Shown here in pieces: positions 8,527-15,773 of a stretch of 64,000 nucleotides of DNA. Position 1 is the stretch's first letter. Each line of letters starts with the position of its first letter. The position numbers were made by a program, and so were the translations under genes. The DNA comes from JAMXLO01 sp963812505 (GTDB lineage: Bacteria > Pseudomonadota > Alphaproteobacteria > Acetobacterales > Acetobacteraceae): positions 496,001 to 560,000 of the forward strand of contig CAWEVM010000008.1 of the NCBI GenBank assembly GCA_963812505.1, given 5' to 3'. The notes beneath the pieces were generated by a model. It was not told the origin of the DNA. It made no database searches and was given only the letters and a program-made list of their open reading frames with translations.

Positions 8527-9164
8527 CGGTAGAGCCGTGCGATGTGCCGCGGCGGAACGCCGGCGAAATAGAGCGTCAGGCAAGCGAGATTGCGCAGCGA
8601 GCGGCTATACCAGCCCTGACGCTGCCACTTCTCGGCCGAGGTGACCGCGGTTGCATTCAGTGGCATGAGGCGCCGGCGGCCGAGGCGGCGGACCAGGTCG
8701 ACATCCTCCATCAGCGGCAATGGCCGGATGCCGCCCACTGCTGCCAGCAGATCGCGATGGATCAGCAGTCCCTGGTCGCCATAGGGCAGTGTGAACACGC
8801 GGCAACGCCAGGCGACAAGCCGCTCCAGCCGCCGCGCGGGGGGATCATCGGTGTCCAGCGCGAAGCGGAAATAGCCTGCGCGGGTGGGGTCCCGCCGGGC
8901 TTGCCGCCATTCTGGATGCAACCGCGTATCTGCGTGCAGCAGGAGCAGCCATTCGCCGTGCGCAGTGGCTACGCCGGCCGCCAGTTGCTCTCCGCGTCCG
9001 CGAGGCGTCTCGAGCACACGAGCCCCCAGCTTAGCCGCCAGCGCCTGTGTTCCGTCGCTGCTACCGCCGTCCACGACCACAATCTCGTCCGCCTCGGCGA
9101 CAGACGCCAGTGTCCTGGCCAGGAACACCGCGGCGTTCAGTGTGGGGATCACGACTGAGAGCAT
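8523..9164 (-). CDS. TIGR04283-type family 2 glycosyltransferase
   Basis: A 213-residue GT-A glycosyltransferase. It begins 'LSVVIPTLNAAVFLARTLAS', has the 'VVVDGGSSDGT' donor-binding segment at about residue 33 and 'LLLHADTRLHPEW' with the D-x-D-like metal site near residue 77. The C-terminal 'WYSRSLRNLACLTLYFAGV' is typical of the TIGR04283 family. It precedes its partner TIGR04282 gene with an ATGA overlap, so both are made together. The acceptor is unknown. Confidence 0.85.
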   Translation of the reverse strand: MLSVVIPTLNAAVFLARTLASVAEADEIVVVDGGSSDGTQALAAKLGARVLETPRGRGEQLAAGVATAHGEWLLLLHADTRLHPEWRQARRDPTRAGYFRFALDTDDPPARRLERLVAWRCRVFTLPYGDQGLLIHRDLLAAVGGIRPLPLMEDVDLVRRLGRRRLMPLNATAVTSAEKWQRQGWYSRSLRNLACLTLYFAGVPPRHIARLYR

Positions 9165-9235
9165 GTTCCACTATTGTTCTTGACGGGCCGGCACGGCTTT
9201 GCCAGTTTTCTGTGTGAACGAACGGGGAACAAGTC

Positions 9236-10354
9236 ATGCGCGATCAGCCTGATGCTGGCAACATGCCCTCGCTGGCCCGCAAGGGTCGCGGCGCTGTCAC
9301 CAATCCGCCGGTGCGCTTCGACAGCCAGGTGATCAGCCCGTTCGACGACGGCTGGGAGACGCTGGGCGCCGAGTTCGGCGAGTTGCCGAAGCTTACCACC
9401 ACGCTGACCCGCGATGCGACGAAGTCGGCGATTGCGTGGAACAGTTCGCCGGACATCGGCTTTGACCGTGCCGTCAATCCGTATCGTGGCTGCGAGCACG
9501 GCTGCATCTACTGCTATGCGCGACCGACGCACGCGTATCTCGGCTACTCGCCGGGGCTCGATTTCGAGACCAAGCTGATCTTCAAGCCCGATGTGGCGGA
9601 GCTGCTGGAGAAGGAGCTGCGCAAGGCGGGATACAAAGCACGCACGCTGGCGCTGGGGTCGAATACCGATCCGTATCAACCGGTCGAGCGGACGATGAAG
9701 CTGACGCGATCGGTGCTTCAGGTGCTGGACCGGTTCAATCATCCGGTCGGCATCGTCACCAAGTCGGCGGGCGTGCTGCGCGATCTCGACATCCTGAGCT
9801 CGATGGCACAGCGCCGGCTGGCGCGTGTGTATGTATCTGTCACCACGCTGGACGCGGCACTCGCTCGTCGGATGGAGCCGCGGGCGGCGACGCCGGAGCG
9901 GCGGCTGCATGCGATCGCCGAACTGACACGGGCGGGCGTGCCGTCGGGGGTGATGGTGGCGCCGATGATCCCGGGACTGAACGACGCCGAGATGGAGAAG
10001 ATCGTCGAGGCGGCCGCGCGGGCCGGGGCGCGTCATGCTGGCTATGTGCTGCTGCGCCTGCCGCACGAGCTGAGGCAGATGTTCGAGGACTGGCTGGCGA
10101 CGCACTTTCCCGATCGGGCGAAGCACGTGCTCAACCTGATCCGCGAGACGCGATCCGGCGCGCTGAGCGACGCGCGGTTTCATCATCGGTTCTCGGGACA
10201 GGGCGTGTATGCCGATCTGCTGCTGCGCCGGTTCATGCGGGCGACGCGCCAATGGGGGCTTGATGAGGCGCGCGAAGGGCTGGATTGCGGGAGGTTCGCT
10301 GTGCCGGACGATGGGAAGGTGCGGACGGCGGAGGCGCAGATGACGCTGTTCTGA
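9236..10354 (+). CDS. PA0069-family radical SAM protein
   Basis: A 372-residue radical S-adenosylmethionine enzyme. The cluster-binding motif CxxxCxxC is formed by Cys86, Cys90 and Cys93 in 'RGCEHGCIYCYARPTHAY'. The following segments 'KSAGVLRDLDIL' and 'MVAPMIPGLND' fit the PA0069 family, related to spore photoproduct lyase, whose reaction is unknown. The gene is divergent from the glycosyltransferase pair. Family assignment is firm. Confidence 0.9.
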   Translation: MRDQPDAGNMPSLARKGRGAVTNPPVRFDSQVISPFDDGWETLGAEFGELPKLTTTLTRDATKSAIAWNSSPDIGFDRAVNPYRGCEHGCIYCYARPTHAYLGYSPGLDFETKLIFKPDVAELLEKELRKAGYKARTLALGSNTDPYQPVERTMKLTRSVLQVLDRFNHPVGIVTKSAGVLRDLDILSSMAQRRLARVYVSVTTLDAALARRMEPRAATPERRLHAIAELTRAGVPSGVMVAPMIPGLNDAEMEKIVEAAARAGARHAGYVLLRLPHELRQMFEDWLATHFPDRAKHVLNLIRETRSGALSDARFHHRFSGQGVYADLLLRRFMRATRQWGLDEAREGLDCGRFAVPDDGKVRTAEAQMTLF

Positions 10355-10403
10355 GAAGACAGCTCCGACACCCCAGAAGGCACCCCAAACGTTTGTGGTC
10401 AAT

Positions 10404-11063
10404 TCAACGGCCTAAATTTTCGATCGGACCTCGGTGCGCCTTCGCGCGGTGGCGGTGGGCTGCCTGCTTTGCTCGGTTGCCACAGATCGCCATGCTGCAC
10501 CACCGTCGTGCGCGTCCTCGCGTGTGATCGGCAAAGAAGAGTGTGCAGGGATGGCCCTCGCAGGCCTTCACGTTGGAGAAATCCTCCGTACATACAAGCT
10601 GTGCCAGCGCCTCACCGATCGGGAGCAGAAGCGCCTCAGGGGTCTGCCACCTGCGGACCGTCTGAAGTTGGAAGGGTCCGTTCGCGCCCGTGCGCAGGGG
10701 AATGATCCGGCTGAAGGTTTCATCGCGTTCGAGGAGCCGATTCAGCGGCTCCAGCTCTGCAAAAGCCTCCGCTGCCAGAGGGCGCCCTTTGTGTCGGCGC
10801 ACAAAGCCTCTGAACCACTCGCGCAGGGTCCTGGCCTGATCCGCCACTTTATCGAGCTCGCCCAGAAGCGCGTGCGTGCGAATGCTGCGGAGCGCCTCGG
10901 CCGGCACGAGCTGCGCCTGCTCCAGCCAGAATAGCAGGCCCTCGCCATCGTCGATCCAGTCGACAGGAGTGTCGACCGGCGTCGCGATCGAATTCAGGAA
11001 GTCCAACCCTGGTGCGCCGCTGACGAAAACCGGGGGGGCCCGATGGCCCATGTGCCTGATCAC
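10404..11063 (-). CDS. CGNR zinc-finger (ABATE-domain) regulator
   Basis: A 219-residue protein with an N-terminal ABATE domain ('GLDFLNSIATPVDTPVDW') and a C-terminal CGNR zinc finger: 'CEGHPCTLFFAD', then 'RRWCSMAICGNRAKQAAHR'. The four cysteines would hold a zinc ion, and the basic end probably binds DNA. The frame opens at GTG 11063; ATG 11051 is an alternative. It is divergent from the hydrolase operon starting at 11195, so it is the natural candidate for its regulator. Confidence 0.88.
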   Translation of the reverse strand: MIRHMGHRAPPVFVSGAPGLDFLNSIATPVDTPVDWIDDGEGLLFWLEQAQLVPAEALRSIRTHALLGELDKVADQARTLREWFRGFVRRHKGRPLAAEAFAELEPLNRLLERDETFSRIIPLRTGANGPFQLQTVRRWQTPEALLLPIGEALAQLVCTEDFSNVKACEGHPCTLFFADHTRGRARRWCSMAICGNRAKQAAHRHRAKAHRGPIENLGR

Positions 11064-11194
11064 CCATCCGTGAACTGTCTGCTACGAAATAACCTCTCCA
11101 GCCACCATTGACAAGTTACGGCTGAGGAGTAACCGTTTTAGGATAAACAAACAGGTTACAAACATTCCGCTCCTGTTCAAAAGGAGAGAGGCCG
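11064..11194. promoter_or_regulatory. Divergent control region with GTTAC/GTAAC repeats
   Basis: The spacer between the CGNR regulator and the hydrolase operon holds GTTAC (11115-11119) and GTAAC (11129-11133) as a perfect inverted repeat with a 9-base gap. GTAACC (11129-11134) also pairs with GGTTAC (11154-11159). A TTGACA at 11108-11113 just precedes the repeats, so a bound regulator would cover a promoter. Function is inferred from position. Confidence 0.45.
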
Positions 11195-11890
11195 ATGTCC
11201 TCCAATGATCTGACCATTGTGCTGGTCCATGGCGCCTGGGCCGACGGGTCCAGCTGGGCAAAGATCGTCGGGCCGTTGGCGGCCGATGGCATCAAGGTGG
11301 CGGCGGCGCCGCTGCCGCTGACCTCGTTCCGCGCTGACGCGGCGGCGCTTGATCGAACCCTTGAGCGTGTGACGGGGCCGGTCGTTCTCGTCGGCCACGC
11401 CTATGCGGGTGCCGTGATCGCGGCGACCCGCAGCGAAAAGGTGAAGGCGCTCGTCTACGTCGCCGCGCTCGCTCCGGACGAGGGCGAGACGGTCGCGGAT
11501 GTCTTCTACCGGATCGAGCCGCATCCAGAGGCGCCCAAGCTGGCGCCAGACGGCCACGGGCTGATCTGGCTGCCGGAGGGGGCCTTCGCCGCTGCCTTCG
11601 CGCAGCATGCGACCGCGGAGGAACTGGCCGTGCTGGCTGCGGTGCAGCGGCCGATCTCGCCCGCCTGCATCACTGTCGCGGTGGGGCGGCCGCTGTGGAA
11701 GGACCGGCCGACCTGGTTCCTCGTGGCCGAGCAGGACCGGATGATCGTGCACGAGAACCAGCGTTTCATGGCCGAGCGCATGGAGGCCCGAATGCGCTCG
11801 CATCCCGTCGATCACATGCCACTGGTGACCGCGCCATTCGTCGTCTTGGACATCATCCATGAGGCAATGGACCAGGCCGTCGTGGGCTGA
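11195..11890 (+). CDS. Alpha/beta-hydrolase homologue with Ala at the nucleophile position
   Basis: A 231-residue alpha/beta-hydrolase fold protein. 'VLVHGAWADGSSW' (oxyanion region), 'VVLVGHAYAGAVIAAT' (elbow), 'EQDRMI' (acid) and 'PVDHMPLV' (histidine) are in family order. The elbow normally reads G-H-S-Y-G-G; here residue 69 is alanine, so the serine nucleophile is missing while Asp and His remain. Hydrolysis by the standard mechanism is therefore unlikely; a ligand-binding or non-hydrolytic role is possible. It has a strong AAGGAG ribosome site and is the first gene of the operon to 14920. Confidence 0.85.
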   Translation: MSSNDLTIVLVHGAWADGSSWAKIVGPLAADGIKVAAAPLPLTSFRADAAALDRTLERVTGPVVLVGHAYAGAVIAATRSEKVKALVYVAALAPDEGETVADVFYRIEPHPEAPKLAPDGHGLIWLPEGAFAAAFAQHATAEELAVLAAVQRPISPACITVAVGRPLWKDRPTWFLVAEQDRMIVHENQRFMAERMEARMRSHPVDHMPLVTAPFVVLDIIHEAMDQAVVG

Positions 11891-11931
11891 CGCAACTCAA
11901 GGTCGCCACCCTTCAGCGAAGGAAAACTGAC

Positions 11932-12777
11932 ATGACTGCCATCACCTATCGCACCGCCAACGCGGACGGTCGCACCATCTTCTATCGCGAAGCGGGTGCG
12001 CCCGGCGCACCGAAGCTGTTGCTGCTGCACGGCTTCCCGAGCGCCAGCCATATGTTCCGCGATCTCATCCCACTCCTGGCGGACCGCTTCCACATCGTCG
12101 CCCCCGATCTGCCGGGCTTCGGCAAATCGGACGCGCCGGAGCGACGCGCTACATTCGACGGGCTCGCCGACGCGATCGACCGCTTCACCGAGATGGTCGG
12201 CTTCGACCGGTACGCGCTTTACGTGTTCGACTACGGCGCGCCCACAGGATTCCGACTTGCGGTCAGGCACCCGGACCGGATCACGGCGATCATCTCGCAG
12301 AACGGCAATGCCTATGACGAGGGGCTGAGCGACGGCTGGAATCCGATCCGGGCCTATTGGCAGGACGCGTCCGCCGCCAATCGCGAGGCGCTTCGCGCCT
12401 TCCTGACGCCCGAGGCGACCGTCTGGCAGTACACGCACGGCGTTCCCGATGCGACAAGGGTTTCGCCGGACGGTTACTCGCTCGACAATTACTATCTCGC
12501 GCGGCCGGGCGCCGATGAGCTGCAGCTCGACCTGTTCGGCGACTACAAGAGGAACGTCGCGCTTTACCCAGCCTTCCAGCAGTATTTCCGGACACACAAG
12601 CCGCGTTTACTGGCGGTGTGGGGCAAGAACGACCCGTTCTTCCTGCCGCCAGGCGCAGAGGCGTTCAAGCGCGACATCCCGGACGCAATCGTGCGCTTCT
12701 TCGACACCGGCCACTTCGCGCTCGAAACGCACGCCGCGGAGATTGCAGCGGCCATCCGCGACTTCCTGGCCCATTAA
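11932..12777 (+). CDS. Alpha/beta-hydrolase, dehalogenase/epoxide-hydrolase type
   Basis: A 281-residue alpha/beta-hydrolase. 'LLLHGFPSASHMFRDLIPLL' carries the HG oxyanion motif and 'PDLPGFGKSD' follows. The elbow is 'YVFDYGAPTGF', placing Asp100 as nucleophile as in haloalkane dehalogenases and epoxide hydrolases rather than Ser. A C-terminal 'DTGHFALETH' supplies the histidine and 'GKNDPFF' a likely acid. It lies between another hydrolase-fold gene and a haloacid dehalogenase in one operon, which suits breakdown of halogenated or epoxide compounds; the substrate is inferred only. Confidence 0.85.
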   Translation: MTAITYRTANADGRTIFYREAGAPGAPKLLLLHGFPSASHMFRDLIPLLADRFHIVAPDLPGFGKSDAPERRATFDGLADAIDRFTEMVGFDRYALYVFDYGAPTGFRLAVRHPDRITAIISQNGNAYDEGLSDGWNPIRAYWQDASAANREALRAFLTPEATVWQYTHGVPDATRVSPDGYSLDNYYLARPGADELQLDLFGDYKRNVALYPAFQQYFRTHKPRLLAVWGKNDPFFLPPGAEAFKRDIPDAIVRFFDTGHFALETHAAEIAAAIRDFLAH

Positions 12778-12813
12778 GCCGCGATTGCGCTCTCGCCAAC
12801 CGGAGCTACTGAC

Positions 12814-13500
12814 ATGACCGCTCTTCCCCTCATTGTGTTCGATGTCAACGAAACGCTGCTCGATCTGCAAACAATGGAGCCGACCTTTCAGCGCATCTTT
12901 GGCGACAAGAGAGCCATGCGCCTTTGGTTCGCGAATTTCATCATGTATTCCGCGGCCCTCACTGTGGCCGGTTGTTATGTTCCGTTCACCGATATCGGTT
13001 CGGCCGTGATGAAGATGCTGGCGGATACGCAAGGCATCAAGATTGGTGACGCCGACAAGGAGGAACTGAAGGAGAAGTTCTCGACAATGCCACCGCACCG
13101 GGAGGTACCTGACGCGCTTGCCAAGCTGCGCGACGCGGGTTTCCGGCTGTTCACGCTCACCGACAATCTGCTCGAGGTGCAAACCCGGCAGCTTGAACAT
13201 GGCGGCATTGTTCACCTGTTCGAGCGACGGTTCAGCGCGGATGGCGTGAAGCACCATAAGCCGTCGCGCCAGGCTTATGGTTACGTCGAGCGGGAGCTTG
13301 GGGTGGAAGCCTCGCAGTTCTGTCTTATCGCGTGCCACACATGGGACACGCTTGGCGCCGTGGCGGCTGGTTGGGAGGCGGCGCTGATCAAGCGGGTCGG
13401 CAACGACGTTCTGGGAGTTGGCCCGCAGCCGCAGATCGTCGGCGATGACCTGAACGATGTTGCCGATCAGCTCATCGCGCGACATCTGGAACGGCGGTGA
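12814..13500 (+). CDS. Haloacid dehalogenase type II
   Basis: A 228-residue HAD-superfamily protein of the L-2-haloacid dehalogenase subclass. Motif I 'VFDVNETLLDL' gives the nucleophile Asp10; motif II is 'LFTLTDNLLE', motif III the Lys in 'KHHKPSRQAY', and the final acidic motif lies around 'ACHTWDTLGAVAAGW'. Such enzymes release halide from 2-haloacids. GGAG precedes the ATG. It sits between the Asp-nucleophile hydrolase and the FAD oxidoreductase, consistent with a small dehalogenation or detoxification operon. Confidence 0.85.
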   Translation: MTALPLIVFDVNETLLDLQTMEPTFQRIFGDKRAMRLWFANFIMYSAALTVAGCYVPFTDIGSAVMKMLADTQGIKIGDADKEELKEKFSTMPPHREVPDALAKLRDAGFRLFTLTDNLLEVQTRQLEHGGIVHLFERRFSADGVKHHKPSRQAYGYVERELGVEASQFCLIACHTWDTLGAVAAGWEAALIKRVGNDVLGVGPQPQIVGDDLNDVADQLIARHLERR

Positions 13501-13521
13501 TTCTGCAAGGCGGAGAGAGCC

Positions 13522-14920
13522 ATGTCTCAGCACGAGTATTTCGACGTAGTGATCCTCGGGAGCGGCCAGGGCGGAAAGCATCTTGCCTGGCACCTGGGGC
13601 AGTCCGGCAAAAGAGTTGCCGTGGTGGAGCGCCGTTGGGTTGGCGGCTCCTGCCCGGCCGTGGCGTGTCTGCCCTCCAAAAACGAGTTATGGAGCGCGAG
13701 GGTTGCGCATCTCGTTCGGAATGCGGCCAGCTTCGGCACGATCGTTGATGGGGTCAGAACCGATATGGCGCGGGTGCGGCGCCGCAAGCAGGACATGATC
13801 GACCGTGAGATCGAGCTCCACCTCGGTCTATACAAGCAAGCAGGCGCCGAACTCATCATGGGCAGTGGGCGGTTTATCGGCGCGAAGACGATCGAGGTTG
13901 CGCTGAACGAAGGCGGCACGCGCGTGCTTGCCGGCAATGAGGTCGTGGTCAACGTCGGTTCGCATGCAGCCATGCCGGATATTCCGGGGCTGAGGGACTC
14001 GCACGCGCTCACCCATATCGAAGCGCTGGAACTCGACAAGGTGCCGTCGCATCTGCTTGTGCTTGGCGGTGGCTATACCGGCATCGAAATGGCGCAAGCC
14101 TTCAGGCGCTTCGGCAGCCGCATCACGGTCATCGAACCGGGCCCGCAGATCATGGGACGCGAGGACGCCGATGTCGCCGCGGAGATCGGGAGACTTCTTG
14201 GGCGATGAAGGCATCGATATCGTGCTGAACGCTCAGCCTCTCCGCGTCGATGGCCTGAACGGAGAAGCTGTTTCGGTAAGCGTCCGGACAGGGGCCGGAG
14301 AACAGAAGATCGAAGGCAGTCACTTATTGGTAGCGGTCGGCCGTGTCGCGAATACGGCGGGTATTGGCTTCGACGAGGCTGGAATTGCTTTGGACGCACG
14401 CGGGTTCGTCACGGTCGACGAGTGGCTGAAGACGACCGCACCGGGTGTCTGGGCGATTGGCGAATGCGCTGGCAGCCCGCAGTTCACGCATGTTTCGGTC
14501 GATGATTTCCGCATCGTTCGGGACAACATGGCTGGCGGGAATCGCAAGACGAGTGATCGGCTTATTCCGCATGTGGTGTTCACCGATCCGCCGCTCGCGC
14601 GCGTTGGCCTGTCCGAGGGCGATGCGCAGCACCAGGGCATCCCTGTCCGCGTGGCAAAAATACCGATGCGCAGAGTCCTGCGGACGAATGCGACTGACGA
14701 AACCGAAGGATTTATGAAAACGCTGGTTGGGGCAAAGGACGATCGGATCCTAGGCTTTACGATGATCGGCTCTGAGGCAGGCGAGGTGATGGCCGTTATA
14801 CACACGGCGATGCTTGCTGAAGCGCCTTATACGAAGCTGCGTGACGCTGTCTTTGCGCATCTCACGGTGGCCGAGGGCTTGGGGCCCCTGTTCGAAAGCG
14901 TACCGCCACTGCCCGTCTGA
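13522..14920 (+). pseudogene. FAD-dependent disulfide oxidoreductase (mercuric-reductase-like), frameshifted
   Basis: The two pieces form one pyridine-nucleotide-disulfide oxidoreductase of about 465 residues. The first frame has the FAD site 'LGSGQGG', the redox pair Cys44/Cys49 in 'GGSCPAVACLPSK' and the NAD(P)H site 'LVLGGGYTGIEMA'. It stops at 14208 after 'RLLGR'. One base over, the second frame continues 'DEGIDIVLNAQP' to the dimerisation domain and the catalytic 'HLTVAEGL' His/Glu motif. Removing one G from GGG at 14200-14202 restores the whole gene. Substrate uncertain: relatives include mercuric reductase and lipoamide dehydrogenase. Either a recent pseudogene or a base-calling error. 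Confidence 0.8.
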
Positions 14921-14954
14921 CCAGTCGGGCCATGAACGGCGCCGATCGAGCGGG

Positions 14955-15773
14955 CTATGGCGTATGCGCCTTCAGGCCTCGGCTTGCTATTGCCTGCCAT
15001 GCGGCCTCGGGGGTGTCGGCGAATTCGAACAGCGCGAGGTCGGCTGGCTCGATCACATCTTCTTCGAGCAGCGCATCGAAGTTCACCATGCGCTGCCAAT
15101 AGGCCTGGTCGAACAGCACGATCGGCATCGCTGGTGCCTTGCGCGTCTGTTCCAGCGTGAGGATCTCGAACAGTTCGTCCATGGTACCGAAGCCGCCGGG
15201 AAAGACCACCAGCGCGTTGGCGCGCATCGCCAGGTGCATCTTGCGCATGGCGAAGTAGTGGAACTGGAAGGTCAGTTCGGGCGTGGTGTACGGATTGGGC
15301 TGTTGCTCCTTGGGCAACGTGATGTTGTAGCCGATGCTTGGCGCGCCGGCATCGAATGCACCGCGGTTCGCCGCCTCCATGATGCCTGGGCCGCCGCCGG
15401 TCGCGATGACGTTGTCACGCCAGCGATCGTGCGGGGCGAAGGCACCGCCGCGTTCGGAGATGATCCGGCCGAGCTCGCGTGCCGCGCTGTAGTGCGCCGA
15501 GCGCTGCAACATGCGCTGGGCATGCGCGCGCTCGGCGTCGGTGGTTGCCGCGGCCATCGCCGCTTCGGCCTGCTCAGGCGACGGCGTGCGCGCACTGCCG
15601 AATATGATGACGGTGGAGCGGATGCCCCAGTCGCGCAGCAGCAACTCGGCCTTGGCGTATTCGAGCGCGAAGCGGATGTCGCGCACCTCGTCGCGCAGCA
15701 AGAAGTCGATATCTTCGACCGGCAGCTTGTAGCTGCGCGAACGACGCTGCGCTGTGTTGTCGGGCATGGGCAT
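14955..15773 (-). CDS. LOG-family protein
   Basis: A 272-residue protein of the LOG (lonely guy) family, known for cytokinin-nucleotide phosphoribohydrolase activity and, in bacteria, likely purine nucleotide 5'-monophosphate hydrolysis. The signatures 'GGGPGIMEAANRG' (126-138) and 'PGGFGTMDELFE' (192-203) are complete. It carries about 50 extra N-terminal residues compared with minimal LOGs. Its ATG at 15773 overlaps the stop of the upstream formamidase-family gene as ATGA, so the two are coupled. This start is preferred to the ATG at 15767 for that reason. Confidence 0.9.
   Translation of the reverse strand: MPMPDNTAQRRSRSYKLPVEDIDFLLRDEVRDIRFALEYAKAELLLRDWGIRSTVIIFGSARTPSPEQAEAAMAAATTDAERAHAQRMLQRSAHYSAARELGRIISERGGAFAPHDRWRDNVIATGGGPGIMEAANRGAFDAGAPSIGYNITLPKEQQPNPYTTPELTFQFHYFAMRKMHLAMRANALVVFPGGFGTMDELFEILTLEQTRKAPAMPIVLFDQAYWQRMVNFDALLEEDVIEPADLALFEFADTPEAAWQAIASRGLKAHTP

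Noticed and set aside
9149..10402. Minus-strand open frame (about 417 residues) opposite the radical SAM gene
   Set aside because: Arg/His-rich translation without domains; the plus strand encodes an unmistakable enzyme.
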